Below, piece by piece: positions 13,493 to 22,000 of a stretch of 28,294 nucleotides of DNA. The stretch's first letter is position 1, and every line of letters begins with the position of its first letter. Source of the stretch: an uncultured Lachnospiraceae bacterium (GTDB lineage Bacteria > Bacillota > Clostridia > Lachnospirales > Lachnospiraceae); contig CAJTYJ010000043.1 in the NCBI GenBank assembly GCA_910583895.1, positions 1-28,294 on the forward strand, in the 5' to 3' direction. The notes beneath the pieces are model-generated. The model ran no database searches. It was given only the letters and a program-made list of their open reading frames with translations, and was not told the DNA's origin. Both the position numbers and the translations under genes were made by a program.

Positions 13493-15634
13493 ATGGATAT
13501 CATACAGAAACTGACCGAAGAATTGCAGGTGAAAAGGCAGCAGGTGGAGGCCGCTGTCGGCCTGATCGATGAGGGGAATACGATTCCTTTTATTTCCCGT
13601 TACCGAAAAGAAGCAACCGGAGCTTTGAATGATGAGCAGCTTCGTAAGCTGGACGAGCGTCTGACCTATCTGCGCAACCTGGAGGACAAAAAAGCCCAGG
13701 TGCTTTCTAGCATTGAAGAGCAGGGAAAGCTGACAGAAGAGCTAAGAGCCCAGATTGAAGCAGCGCAGACGCAGGTGGCTGTAGACGATTTGTACCGCCC
13801 GTATCGTCCCAAGCGCCGGACCCGGGCGACCATGGCGAAAGAAAAAGGGCTGGAGGGCCTGGCGAATATCATTCTTTTGCAGGCGACAAAGCAGCCGCTG
13901 GAAAAAGAGGCAGAGGCCTATATCTCCGAAGAAAAAGGCGTGGCGACTGTGGAGGAAGCGCTGGCAGGGGCGAAGGATATCATTGCAGAGAATATTTCCG
14001 ACGAAGCGGATTACCGCACCTACATCCGGAATATCACTTTAAAAGAAGGAACCATCACCTCGGAAGCAAAGGATGAAAAGCAGGAGTCTGTTTATGAGAC
14101 GTACTATCATTTTGCCCAGCCTTTGAAAAAAATGGCGGGGCACCGGACGCTGGCTTTGAACCGGGGGGAGGCGGAGAAGATTCTGACGGTGAAGATCGAG
14201 GCACCGCAGGAAAAGATTCTGCGCTATCTGGAGAAAAAAGTGATTACCCGGGACAATCCGTATACAACGGAAGCGCTGCAGGAGACGGTTGCGGACAGCT
14301 ATGCCCGTCTGATCGGTCCGGCCATCGAGCGGGAGATCCGCAATCTTCTGACCGAGCAGGCTGAAGAGGGTGCAATCCAGGTGTTTGGTAAAAATTTGGA
14401 GCAGCTTCTGATGCAGCCGCCCATCGCAGGTCAGACAGTCCTTGGCTGGGATCCGGCTTTCCGTACCGGATGCAAGCTGGCGGTGGTGGATCCCACGGGC
14501 AAAGTGCTGGATACGGTCGTTATCTACCCCACAGCGCCTCAGAATAAAGTAAAGGAAGCAAAGGCGACTTTAAAAAAATTAATAGAAAAATACAACATCA
14601 CCTTAATCTCCCTTGGCAATGGGACAGCCTCCAGGGAATCGGAGCAGGTGATTGTGGAGCTGTTTAAAGAGATTCCGCAGAAAGTCCAGTATGTGATCGT
14701 CAGCGAGGCCGGGGCTTCGGTTTACTCGGCCAGCAAACTGGCCACAGAGGAATTTCCCAATTTTGACGTGGGCCAAAGAAGCGCTGCATCCATTGCCAGA
14801 AGGCTGCAGGATCCTCTGGCGGAGCTGGTGAAGATTGATCCTAAAGCCATCGGTGTGGGGCAGTATCAGCATGATATGAACCAGAAGCGCTTAAGCGAAG
14901 CTTTAGGCGGTGTGGTGGAGGATTCGGTGAATAAGGTCGGGGTGGATTTAAACACGGCGTCTGCTCCTCTTTTGGAATATATTTCCGGCATCACAAAAAC
15001 GCTGGCCAAAAACATCGTAGCCTACCGGGAAGAAAACGGACGTTTTGCGGACCGCCGCCAGCTTCTGAAGGTGCCAAAACTAGGACCCAAAGCCTTTGAG
15101 CAGTGTGCCGGTTTTCTGCGCATCACAGGAGGAACGAATCCTCTGGACGCCACCAGCGTGCACCCCGAAAGCTATGAGGCGGCCGGAAAACTGATGGCCT
15201 CCCTTAACTGCTCGCCGGAAGAGATTGCCAGGGGCGGACTCGAGGGAATTTCGAAAAAGATTACGAAACCAAAGGAGACGGCCAGGGAACTGGGAATCGG
15301 GGAGATGACCTTAAAAGATATCATCGAAGAGCTTGAAAAACCCGCCAGGGATCCCAGAGATGAGATGCCGCGCCCGGTACTCAGAAGTGATGTGCTGGAT
15401 ATGAAAGATCTGACGCCCGGGATGGTGTTAAAAGGCACCGTGCGCAACATCATTGACTTTGGCGCTTTTGTAGATATCGGTGTCCATCAGGACGGCTTGG
15501 TCCATATCTCCCAGATGTGTGAGCGCTATATCAAGCATCCTCTGGAAGTCGTGAAGATTGGTGATATTGTGGAGGTAAAAGTCATCAGCGTAGATACCGT
15601 GAAAAAGCGGATTGCGCTGACGATGAAACTATAA
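13493..15634 (+). CDS. tex: Tex-family S1 RNA-binding protein
   Basis: Conserved nucleic-acid-binding protein related to eukaryotic Spt6, implicated in transcription and RNA turnover. It has 713 residues in the standard order. The N-terminal helical region (IPFISRYRKEATGAL) is followed by a YqgF/RNase H-like fold (about 320-450, GWDPAFRTGCKLAVVD). Next come helix-hairpin-helix motifs (about 480-560, DLNTASAPLLEYISGI and KVPKLGPKAFEQCAGF). The C-terminal S1 domain (about 640-710) has VLKGTVRNIIDFGAFVDIG and DGLVHISQM. GAGGAG precedes the ATG. The stop is 35 nt before the next gene. Confidence 0.96.
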   Translation: MDIIQKLTEELQVKRQQVEAAVGLIDEGNTIPFISRYRKEATGALNDEQLRKLDERLTYLRNLEDKKAQVLSSIEEQGKLTEELRAQIEAAQTQVAVDDLYRPYRPKRRTRATMAKEKGLEGLANIILLQATKQPLEKEAEAYISEEKGVATVEEALAGAKDIIAENISDEADYRTYIRNITLKEGTITSEAKDEKQESVYETYYHFAQPLKKMAGHRTLALNRGEAEKILTVKIEAPQEKILRYLEKKVITRDNPYTTEALQETVADSYARLIGPAIEREIRNLLTEQAEEGAIQVFGKNLEQLLMQPPIAGQTVLGWDPAFRTGCKLAVVDPTGKVLDTVVIYPTAPQNKVKEAKATLKKLIEKYNITLISLGNGTASRESEQVIVELFKEIPQKVQYVIVSEAGASVYSASKLATEEFPNFDVGQRSAASIARRLQDPLAELVKIDPKAIGVGQYQHDMNQKRLSEALGGVVEDSVNKVGVDLNTASAPLLEYISGITKTLAKNIVAYREENGRFADRRQLLKVPKLGPKAFEQCAGFLRITGGTNPLDATSVHPESYEAAGKLMASLNCSPEEIARGGLEGISKKITKPKETARELGIGEMTLKDIIEELEKPARDPRDEMPRPVLRSDVLDMKDLTPGMVLKGTVRNIIDFGAFVDIGVHQDGLVHISQMCERYIKHPLEVVKIGDIVEVKVISVDTVKKRIALTMKL

Positions 15635-15669
15635 CGGGCCATATCCGCCCGAAAAAGGAGAGAGAAAGG

Positions 15670-16599
15670 ATGCCAGAATTTTTTAAAAATCTCTTTTCCG
15701 GAAAGCCGGAAAAAGAAAGCGAAGCAGAGCTGCGCAAAAAACAGGAAGCAGCCTGGGAGGAGAAGACAGAGCTTACGGATACTGCGGAAAGCTGTTATCG
15801 GAGAGGAAAGGAGTACCAGCGCAAAGGAGACCTGGAACGTGCCAGACTGTATCTGGAAAGAGCCAGCACTCTGTACAGCAGTTTTGAACAAGTATTTGAT
15901 GAATCAGAAGTGCTGATGGAGGATTGCGACGAGCAAATGGGGGCGCTGGAGGAAGAAGACCTGCTGTACAACGAGCTTTTGGAGGCGGTGACAGAAAGGA
16001 CGGAAGAACTGGATAACAGACAGAATTATCTGTGGGGACTTTTAAGCCTTTCCCGTCTGCAGGCAGTTTTCAAGCGCCTGTCCGCCTGCCCGGAATGTGA
16101 GATTCTCGGGGAATTTGAGCGGGTGCTGGATATTTTCAGTCAGGGTCTTGTGCGGGAGCTTCATGAGGAAGAGCGGCAGTATCTGCAGGATTTTATCACC
16201 CGTCTTTATGATTTCGGGGATTCAGAGGCTTTTGCGGATACGTCCAATCAGGTTGCCACAGAGGATGGAAAGGCACTTCAGGTGTTTGACCTGAACGGGA
16301 ATTCTCTGTTTACCTGTATCCATATCTTTCTGGACAACTGTATCTATGCTTTTTGCGATGGATTTGAAAACATAGAAAATGCAGAGCCGCCGGAGATGGA
16401 TTTTATACCGGGAATTCTGCTCCTGGATTATTATCTGCGCACGGAGGAGGGGGATGTCCGCAGACTTCCGCCGATTCAAAAGGAGATGGATAGGATCTGG
16501 TCAGACTGTGAGTTTTTAGAGGGAGAGCCGAAGATCCAGGAAGTTGCAGAGCGGATGGATGCATACCGGAAGATGGATATGCTCAAGAACAGGTCATAA
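15670..16599 (+). CDS. Unknown protein with TPR-like N-terminus
   Basis: I do not recognise the 309-residue product. Residues 1-30 are charged and helical. Residues 38-75 (AESCYRRGKEYQRKGDLERARLYLERAS) fit one to two TPR-type helices. The rest is a largely helical acidic region with LHEEERQYLQDFI and a hydrophobic segment near 210-235 (SLFTCIHIFLDNCIYAF) that is too polar for a clear membrane span. No signal peptide, so probably cytosolic. AAAAAGGAGAGAG before the ATG is a strong ribosome site. It is probably cotranscribed with tex and is ended by a strong terminator. Confidence 0.85.
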   Translation: MPEFFKNLFSGKPEKESEAELRKKQEAAWEEKTELTDTAESCYRRGKEYQRKGDLERARLYLERASTLYSSFEQVFDESEVLMEDCDEQMGALEEEDLLYNELLEAVTERTEELDNRQNYLWGLLSLSRLQAVFKRLSACPECEILGEFERVLDIFSQGLVRELHEEERQYLQDFITRLYDFGDSEAFADTSNQVATEDGKALQVFDLNGNSLFTCIHIFLDNCIYAFCDGFENIENAEPPEMDFIPGILLLDYYLRTEEGDVRRLPPIQKEMDRIWSDCEFLEGEPKIQEVAERMDAYRKMDMLKNRS

Positions 16600-16614
16600 A
16601 AGTCAAGAGCAAAT

Positions 16615-16665
16615 GAGGGGGATAGCCCGGCAGATGAGGACTGTCGGGCTGTAACCCTCTTTTTC
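16615..16665 (+). terminator. Terminator after the TPR-like gene
   Basis: Long two-part stem: GAGGG with CCCTC outside and AGCCCGGCAG with CTGTCGGGCT inside (10 bp), 7-nt loop, then TTTTT. Confidence 0.9.
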
Positions 16666-16758
16666 TGCCATTTTTTTGGAAAAATTGTATAAATTTAAAC
16701 AGACAAAACTGTGCAGAATAACGAAAAATAAAAAAGATTGTTAAAAAAATAATAATCA

Positions 16759-16787
16759 TTGACGGCTAATTATTTATCATATATAAT
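16759..16787 (+). promoter_or_regulatory. Sigma-A promoter of the gutM-srlAEB operon
   Basis: TTGACG (16759-16764), 17-bp spacer and perfect TATAAT (16782-16787). The predicted start is near 16794, immediately before the two ATGTAACT sites. Confidence 0.75.
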
Positions 16788-16794
16788 TAAAATA

Positions 16795-16825
16795 ACAAAT
16801 GTAACTGATAAGCACATATGTAACT
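16795..16825 (+). promoter_or_regulatory. Putative SorC-family operator at the gutM promoter
   Basis: ATGTAACT occurs twice, 19 bp apart (16799-16806 and 16818-16825). They lie inside AACAAATGTAACT and AAGCACATATGTAACT. The second block is nearly identical to GAAGCACATATGTGACT in the leader of the SorC regulator gene, with the same palindromic core ACATATGT. Confidence 0.5.
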
Positions 16826-16851
16826 AAAACAAAAAGAGAGGTTACAACAAT

Positions 16852-17295
16852 ATGAATGGAATTTCGATGATGCTTTTGGTGGTGTTTTTGCTGTTTGTCC
16901 TGCAGGCGCTGGGCGGCGTGGTCCAGATTCAGAACTACCGCAAAGCGATCCGCAGGGTACATAAGCTTGGCAATGTGGGGTTTGGCCAGAAAAGAGGCGG
17001 CTTCCGGGCAGGATATATCGTCATGATTGCCTGTGATAAAGAAGGGGTGATCACCGGCGGAGAGATCATGCAGGGGATCAGCTGTCTGGCACGGTTTAAG
17101 CCCTGGAAAACGTTCCTGGGCAGGGAAGTGATGGGAAAGAGTATCTATGAGTTTTTGGAGGAGACCAGAAGCTTTGATAAAAAGCAGAAAAAGCGTTACA
17201 AAGGATACATCAATGCTTTGGAGGCTTTGGACCAGAGACTGAATCAGCAGGCGGAGGAATCCGAAGTACAGTCAGAAGAGCTGGCCCCGGAGTGA
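16852..17295 (+). CDS. gutM: GutM-family glucitol operon protein
   Basis: Homologue of GutM, described in E. coli as activator of the glucitol operon. It has 147 residues. An N-terminal membrane segment (about 5-22, SMMLLVVFLLFVLQALGG) precedes IQNYRKAIRRVHKLGNVGFGQKRGGFRAGYI, the characteristic GutM core. The tail is acidic. In E. coli the gene follows the PTS genes; here it leads them. The membrane anchor argues against a classical soluble DNA-binding activator, and a PTS-accessory role is possible. GAGAGG lies about 10 nt before the ATG. Confidence 0.87.
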   Translation: MNGISMMLLVVFLLFVLQALGGVVQIQNYRKAIRRVHKLGNVGFGQKRGGFRAGYIVMIACDKEGVITGGEIMQGISCLARFKPWKTFLGREVMGKSIYEFLEETRSFDKKQKKRYKGYINALEALDQRLNQQAEESEVQSEELAPE

Positions 17296-17444
17296 TGTTA
17301 TGTGAACAGGTATATTATGTGACCGGAATCCTAGCGGAAAGAGACCGTCTTTTATAGCCCGTAGAAGCAGGCTTCTTCTGCCCGGAGGACAACACACTTA
17401 ATATAAGAAACCATTTATATCACAAAAAAGGAGGAATGAAATTT

Positions 17445-17966
17445 ATGGATGCGATTTCTAACATTGCGAATGCGTTCATAGGCCTGTTCAGTGCAGGCGG
17501 AGAAACTTTCGTAGGGTGGGTGACAGGAATTATACCTACCGTCATCTGTCTTATGACAGCAGTCAACGCGTTGATCGGAATCATTGGTGTGGAAAGGGTG
17601 GAGAGATTCTGCCAGAAGATCACAAAGTATACGATTCTTCGTTATACACTGCTTCCGATTCTGGCAGACATTTTCCTTACCAATCCGTCTCAGTATACCT
17701 TTGGACGTTTTGTAAAGGAAGAACACAAGGCAGCTTTTTATGATGCTTCTGTTTCTTTCTGCCATCCGATTACAGGTTTGTTCCCCCACGCCAATGCCGG
17801 CGAGCTCTTCGTCTATACCGGTATTGCAGCGGGAATCCAGCAGTTGGGATTATCGACTGGCGGGCTGGCAGTCAGATATTTCATCGTTGGTGTCATCGTT
17901 ATCTTAATCCGTGGTATCTTGTGTGAGAGAATTTTTGCTGCACTCAGCGGTAAGAAAAGCGCGTAA
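17445..17966 (+). CDS. srlA: Glucitol/sorbitol-type PTS permease subunit IIC
   Basis: Membrane component of the sorbitol-type phosphotransferase system, 173 residues (E. coli SrlA is 187). It has hydrophobic segments at about 20-45 (VGWVTGIIPTVICLMTAVNALIGIIG), about 118-138 and about 145-165. Between them lies the conserved GRFVKEEHKAAFYDASVSFCHPITGLFPHANAGELFVYTGIAAG. ATG 17445 is chosen because the GGAGG at 17430-17434 is 10 nt upstream; the ATG at 17436 would leave almost no spacing. srlE follows after 14 bases. Confidence 0.93.
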   Translation: MDAISNIANAFIGLFSAGGETFVGWVTGIIPTVICLMTAVNALIGIIGVERVERFCQKITKYTILRYTLLPILADIFLTNPSQYTFGRFVKEEHKAAFYDASVSFCHPITGLFPHANAGELFVYTGIAAGIQQLGLSTGGLAVRYFIVGVIVILIRGILCERIFAALSGKKSA

Positions 17967-17980
17967 GGAGGGAGAACAGT

Positions 17981-18997
17981 ATGTATAAGACAATTACGAT
18001 TAAGGCAGGGTCCGGCGGCTGGGGAGGTCCGCTGACCATCACCCCCACGGAGACCTGCAATAAGGTTTTGAGCGTTACCGGCGGCGGAATCCATCCGGTG
18101 GCACAGGCGATTGCGGATATGACCGGGGCAGAAGTGGTAGACGGCTTCAAGACGACGCTGCCGGATGATCAGATCATTGTGGCAGTTGTGGACTGCGGCG
18201 GAACTGCCCGCTGCGGAGTCTATCCGAAGAAGGGAATCTATACGGTGAATGTGGAGCCGGTCGGCAAAGCAGGCCCCCTGGCCAAATACATCACACCGGA
18301 GATCTACGTATCCGCAGTAAAAGAAAGTGATATTGTGGTGTCTGATTATAAAGGAAATGCAGCAGGCAGTCCGGCTTCTGCAAAAGCAGCAGAGCCCGCA
18401 AAGCAGCCGGGTGCTCCCAAGACGAAAGAGCAGGCAAAGAGAGAGATTGCAGAGGCAAATGCAGGCAAGCAGGAGAACATTGTCGTACGAATCGGTAAAG
18501 TGGTCGGCCGTTTTGTCAATATTTTCTTCCAGGCAGGCCGTGACACCATGGAGATGGTGATTGGAACAATTCTTCCGTTTATGGCATTTACTGCTACGCT
18601 GCTCGGCATCATCTCCGCCAGCGGGCTGGGCAATGTCATCGCGAATACCATCTCTCCCATCTGTTCCACCCTTCCGGGAATGGTTATCATCGCATTTATC
18701 TGCGGTATCCCGATCCTTTCCCCGGTCCTTGGACCCGGAGCCGTGATCGCGCAGGTGGTAGGTACTCTGCTTGGTGCAGAATTCGCACTTGGACACATTC
18801 CCCCGCAGTATGCACTGCCGGCGTTGTTTGCCATCGACGCGCAAGTCGGATGTGACTTCGTCCCGGTCGGTCTGTCCCTTGGAGAGGCAGAGCCGGAGAC
18901 CATCGAGTATGGTGTACCGGCAGTTCTGTTCGAGCGTCTGATCACAGGTCCTCTGGCAGTTCTGATTGCATTTGCTTTCAGTATCGGAATGTATTGA
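17981..18997 (+). CDS. srlE: Glucitol/sorbitol-type PTS subunit IIB with membrane domain (IIBC)
   Basis: Carries the phosphocysteine relay and part of the permease. It has 338 residues. The soluble IIB domain (about 1-120) starts YKTITIKAGSGGWGGPL and contains VVDCGGTARCG, where Cys72 is the likely phosphorylated residue. An Ala/Lys-rich linker (about 128-160) follows. The membrane half (about 185-338) has repeated hydrophobic segments and GIPILSPVLGPGAVIAQV and QVGCDFVPVGLSLGEAEPETIEYGVPA, typical of SrlE. AAGGAGGGAG precedes the ATG. It is followed by two hairpins and then srlB. Confidence 0.95.
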   Translation: MYKTITIKAGSGGWGGPLTITPTETCNKVLSVTGGGIHPVAQAIADMTGAEVVDGFKTTLPDDQIIVAVVDCGGTARCGVYPKKGIYTVNVEPVGKAGPLAKYITPEIYVSAVKESDIVVSDYKGNAAGSPASAKAAEPAKQPGAPKTKEQAKREIAEANAGKQENIVVRIGKVVGRFVNIFFQAGRDTMEMVIGTILPFMAFTATLLGIISASGLGNVIANTISPICSTLPGMVIIAFICGIPILSPVLGPGAVIAQVVGTLLGAEFALGHIPPQYALPALFAIDAQVGCDFVPVGLSLGEAEPETIEYGVPAVLFERLITGPLAVLIAFAFSIGMY

Positions 18998-19002
18998 TTC
19001 CC

Positions 19003-19084
19003 GCAAGCAACGACCGAAGCGGAACGTAGATCAAAGATTCCGCTGCTTGCAACGCTGCAGGCTTGATACTCGTTGCCTGCAGCG
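19003..19084 (+). other. Two hairpins between srlE and srlB
   Basis: GCAAGCA (19003-19009) with TGCTTGC (19044-19050), enclosing GCGGA/TCCGC. Then a perfect 10-bp stem CGCTGCAGGC (19053-19062) with GCCTGCAGCG (19075-19084). Neither has a T-run, so it is more like an mRNA-stability or processing element than a terminator. Confidence 0.7.
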
Positions 19085-19122
19085 GGGTGTTTGATGATCA
19101 TAGAAGAAAGGATTCTGAGCTT

Positions 19123-19491
19123 ATGAAATACCAGGTAAAAATCACCGGACTCGGAGAGGATGCGCTGGCATTTCTCGGAGAAGATGACAACAATTTCATT
19201 ATTATCTTTAATGAAGATGCGCCGCCGGAACTGGCAGACCTGTCTGTTCTGCATACGAAAGCAGAGCTAGGTGCGCCGCCTGCAGTGGGAGATACACTGA
19301 AGATCTGCAACAAATCTTTTAAGATTACTGCGGTAGGATATGAGGCGCTTAAGACGCTGCCGGAGCTGGGCCACTGCACCATCGACTTCCGGGGCGGCAG
19401 TGAGCCGGACCGTCCGGGCTGTATCATGGTGGAAGGAGAGGAACTTCTTCCGGATGATATCAAGGTCGGCGGAATGATAGAGATTTTTTAG
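19123..19491 (+). CDS. srlB: Glucitol/sorbitol-type PTS subunit IIA
   Basis: Soluble subunit that passes phosphate from HPr to the IIB cysteine. It has 122 residues. The phosphorylated histidine is His44 in SVLHTKAEL, lining up with His43 of E. coli SrlB. The later ITAVGYEALKTLPELGHCTIDFRG and the end DDIKVGGMIEIF are family-typical. ATG 19123 (MKYQVKI) follows GAAAGGA; an upstream ATG at 19063 would lie next to the hairpin and add an unrelated tail. The oxidoreductase begins 21 nt after the stop. Confidence 0.93.
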   Translation: MKYQVKITGLGEDALAFLGEDDNNFIIIFNEDAPPELADLSVLHTKAELGAPPAVGDTLKICNKSFKITAVGYEALKTLPELGHCTIDFRGGSEPDRPGCIMVEGEELLPDDIKVGGMIEIF

Positions 19492-19512
19492 CGGAAAAAG
19501 GAGACAGATACA

Positions 19513-20832
19513 ATGCTGAACATGGATCAAAAACTGATCAAAAGACAGGAAGAGGGCAGGATCATCCGTACGGGTATCGTGGGAGCAGGCCAGATGGGCC
19601 GCGGTATGGTGACCCAGATGGTACTGATGCAGGGCATGATGCCGGCGATCGTATCCGACATCAAAGTGGAAAACGCGGTGAATGCGTTTAAGTATGCCGG
19701 TGTATCCGAGGATGCCATTGCCATTGCAAAGACTCTGGAAGATGCCAATGCAGCCATGGAGGCGGGCAAATATGTGGCATGTGAGAATGCCGATTTCGTA
19801 TCCCGGGCCAATCTGGTGGAATGTGCAATCGACGCGACAGGAGTGCCGGATGTAGGAGCGAAAGTGGCGACCGATGCCATGAAGAACAAAAAGCATGTGG
19901 TTATGCTGAACGTGGAGACAGACGTGGTGATCGGGCCCTACTTAAAGAAGTTTGCGGCAAAAGAAGGCGTGATCTACACCGGATCGGCAGGAGATGAGCC
20001 GGGAGCGGTCATGGAGCTTTACAGCTTTGCAAAGGCCATGGGCATGAACGTGGAAGTCATGGGAAAAGGAAAGAACAACAAGATCGACTATGAGTGCAAC
20101 CCGGACACAGTGCTGGAAGAGGCAACCCGCCGGAAGATGAGTCCGAAGATGCTGTGTGCATTCAAGGACGGCACCAAGACCATGGTGGAGATGACAGCCA
20201 TGTCCAACTACACCGGCCTGATTCCGGATGTGATCGGAGGACACGGTCCGAAGACTTCTCCGGGAACCGAGGGAATCAAGGAGCTGAATGATATCCTGAA
20301 GTTAAAGAAAGACGGAGGAATCCTGGACAAACACGGGGTCGTGGAGTATGTCAACGGAATCGCACCGGGCGTGTTCGTGACCGTATCCACACCGAACCAG
20401 GAGATCGCATATCAGATGAGCTATCACAGCATGGGCCCGGGCCCCTTATGGACTCTGTACCGTCCGTTCCATCTGTGCAACTTGGAGACCCCCCTTACGG
20501 TGGCAAAAGCCGTGATCGACGGGGAAGTAACCTGTGTGCCGATCGACGGACTGGTATCCGAGTGTATCACAAGAGCAAAAATTGATCTGAAAGCAGGCCA
20601 GACCATCGACGGAATCGGCGGCTTTACGACCCATGGCTCCATCGCGACGGCAGAGGAATCCAACGCAAAAGGATATGTGCCCTTTGGCCTGGTGACCAAC
20701 AAAGCCGTGATGAAAAGAGATGTGAAGAAAGGCCAGCTTCTGACCTATGATGATATCGAGCTTGATCGGAACACCCTGATCTACAAGCTCAGAAAAGAGC
20801 AGGATGCCATGTACGGCAGAAACGTACTGTAA
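19513..20832 (+). CDS. COG4091-type Rossmann/SAF-domain oxidoreductase, copy 1
   Basis: NAD(P)-dependent oxidoreductase of the predicted homoserine-dehydrogenase-like family with a C-terminal SAF domain (COG4091), 439 residues. The nucleotide loop GIVGAGQMGRGM is at residues 21-32. A catalytic-like central part has YTGSAGDEPGAVMELY, KNNKIDYECNPD and SNYTGLIPDV. The SAF domain (about 370-439) has VPFGLVTNKAVMKRDVKKGQLLTYDDIEL. No homoserine pathway genes are nearby. In this operon it takes the place where sorbitol-6-phosphate dehydrogenase would be, so oxidation of the imported polyol phosphate is a reasonable inference, not proven. AAAGGAGAC before the ATG. A second copy at 22120-23439 is identical from ATG to TAA. 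Confidence 0.88.
   Translation: MLNMDQKLIKRQEEGRIIRTGIVGAGQMGRGMVTQMVLMQGMMPAIVSDIKVENAVNAFKYAGVSEDAIAIAKTLEDANAAMEAGKYVACENADFVSRANLVECAIDATGVPDVGAKVATDAMKNKKHVVMLNVETDVVIGPYLKKFAAKEGVIYTGSAGDEPGAVMELYSFAKAMGMNVEVMGKGKNNKIDYECNPDTVLEEATRRKMSPKMLCAFKDGTKTMVEMTAMSNYTGLIPDVIGGHGPKTSPGTEGIKELNDILKLKKDGGILDKHGVVEYVNGIAPGVFVTVSTPNQEIAYQMSYHSMGPGPLWTLYRPFHLCNLETPLTVAKAVIDGEVTCVPIDGLVSECITRAKIDLKAGQTIDGIGGFTTHGSIATAEESNAKGYVPFGLVTNKAVMKRDVKKGQLLTYDDIELDRNTLIYKLRKEQDAMYGRNVL
19513..20832 (+). repeat. 1,320-bp direct repeat, copy 1 (same as 22120-23439)
   Basis: Side-by-side reading of both copies shows no base difference. Identity starts at the ATG (preceding bases TACA versus CAAA) and stops at the TAA (following TACTG versus ACAGA). 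The offset between copies is 2,607 bp. Confidence 0.93.
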
Positions 20833-20845
20833 TACTGTGAGAGAT

Positions 20846-20882
20846 AAAAACGGCGCGCCGGGTTTCCGGTGTGCCGTTTTTT
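20846..20882. terminator. Bidirectional terminator between convergent genes
   Basis: AAAAACGGCGCGCCGG with CCGGTGTGCCGTTTTT (G-T pairs in the middle), loop GTTT. The A-run on one side and T-run on the other can serve both the + strand operon and the minus-strand regulator. Confidence 0.88.
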
Positions 20883-20905
20883 GATAAAATCACTTTTGTG
20901 CCGGA

Positions 20906-21847
20906 TTATTTTTTCAACAGAGCGTCGGCAGTGGCTTCGTCGGTGAAAAACGCGTCGACCAGCTGATTGTACAGAGCCGCCTTGATGACCTCGATCTTAT
21001 CCGGGCCTTCTGCGATGCCGATGACCGTACGGGCATGTTTTCGGACCTGGAAGAGATCTGCATGGATGATCCGCTTGCAGATATCGCACTCCACCGGGGT
21101 GCCGTAACGGTTGATAAAATGAAGAACAATGTCTCCGATGGCCCCGGCACGGATCAGGGTCTCTTCTTCTTCCGCGGACAGAATCTTATGACGGAACAGG
21201 AAAGAGGAGGTAAAGCTTCCGATACCGGTGATGGCGATATCCGCGTGGTTGGCGATGGACAGGATCTCCTGTGTGTGTTCGTTGCCGATCAGCGCATCGT
21301 ACTCTTCCTTTGTGGAACAAAAGGCAGGCACATGCAGAGGGATGGAGCTTCCTCCCAGCTTGCCGGCAAACTGCATGGCAACGTAGTTGGGCAGTGTCTC
21401 TGCGGAAGTGCCGAAACTTCCGGCCATGGGAACGACTTTGGTGCCGGGCAGGTACAGAGGAAGCAGCTGGTGAATAAAACGGGAGACAGCATCGCCCCAT
21501 CCGATCCCGATCACGTCATCCGGTTTGATCTGAGAGACAAAATAGTTGGTGGCCGCAGTGGCCACATAGTCTTTGGAGTGATCGTAAGTATTGATGACGC
21601 CCACATAGGGGGTGCCGTATTTGGCTTTTAACTGGTCTTCCAGCTGCGTATTGCCGAAAGTGGGAGAATTGATCTCAATCTGGACAATCCCAAGTTCCTC
21701 TGCCCGGGAGAGCAGCTTGGAGACCCAGGGTCTGGAGATATTCAGCTTCTGTGCGATGTCCTGCTGGGACAGCTTGCTTCTGTAATACAGGTTGGCCACC
21801 AGGACCATTTTGTCCAGCATCAGTTCTGTGTTGTCTTTTTTATTCAT
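20906..21847 (-). CDS. SorC-family sugar-responsive transcriptional regulator
   Basis: DNA-binding regulator controlled by a phosphorylated sugar, 313 residues. The N-terminal helix-turn-helix (about 26-50) reads LSQQDIAQKLNISRPWVSKLLSRAEELGIV. The C-terminal effector domain has the SorC pattern DDVIGIGWGDAVSRF, VVPMAGSFG and ITGIGSF, with GAIGDI further on. ATG 21847 has GAAGGG about 8 nt upstream; the ATG at 21892 would add a tail without a ribosome site and lies at the predicted transcription start. Placed between two operons, it very likely represses both and itself through the ACATATGT-type sites. Confidence 0.92.
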   Translation of the reverse strand: MNKKDNTELMLDKMVLVANLYYRSKLSQQDIAQKLNISRPWVSKLLSRAEELGIVQIEINSPTFGNTQLEDQLKAKYGTPYVGVINTYDHSKDYVATAATNYFVSQIKPDDVIGIGWGDAVSRFIHQLLPLYLPGTKVVPMAGSFGTSAETLPNYVAMQFAGKLGGSSIPLHVPAFCSTKEEYDALIGNEHTQEILSIANHADIAITGIGSFTSSFLFRHKILSAEEEETLIRAGAIGDIVLHFINRYGTPVECDICKRIIHADLFQVRKHARTVIGIAEGPDKIEVIKAALYNQLVDAFFTDEATADALLKK

Positions 21848-21873
21848 GGTAGATACCCTTCTGTCAATATTTG

Positions 21874-21890
21874 AAGCACATATGTGACTC
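21874..21890 (-). promoter_or_regulatory. Putative operator in the leader of the SorC regulator gene
   Basis: AAGCACATATGTGACT with palindromic core CACATATGTG, just downstream of the predicted start. It shares 12+ bases with the site at the gutM promoter (16809-16824). Confidence 0.5.
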
Positions 21891-21899
21891 ATTGATTAA

Positions 21900-21928
21900 A
21901 TTATATAGCAAAAGGGCCAGAAATACAA
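21900..21928 (-). promoter_or_regulatory. Sigma-A promoter of the SorC regulator gene
   Basis: On the minus strand TTGTAT (21923-21928), 17-bp spacer, perfect TATAAT (21900-21905). Confidence 0.6.
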
Positions 21929-21971
21929 GGGAATTCCAGTAATAAAAAATGAAAAAAATCGTAAAAAGGTA

Positions 21972-22000
21972 TTGACTTACAAATACAAATTTAGTAGAAT
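21972..22000 (+). promoter_or_regulatory. Sigma-A promoter of the second oxidoreductase/aldolase operon
   Basis: TTGACT (21972-21977), 17-bp spacer, TAGAAT (21995-22000). Downstream lies AACATTTGTAA (22035-22045), which fits the ACA-N2-TGT site type. The leader is about 110 nt. Confidence 0.65.

Noticed and set aside
17813..19254. Long minus-strand frames (397 and 302 codons) opposite srlE
   Set aside because: They lie fully antisense to a well-recognised PTS gene, have low-complexity Cys/His/Arg-rich composition, and arise from codon bias.
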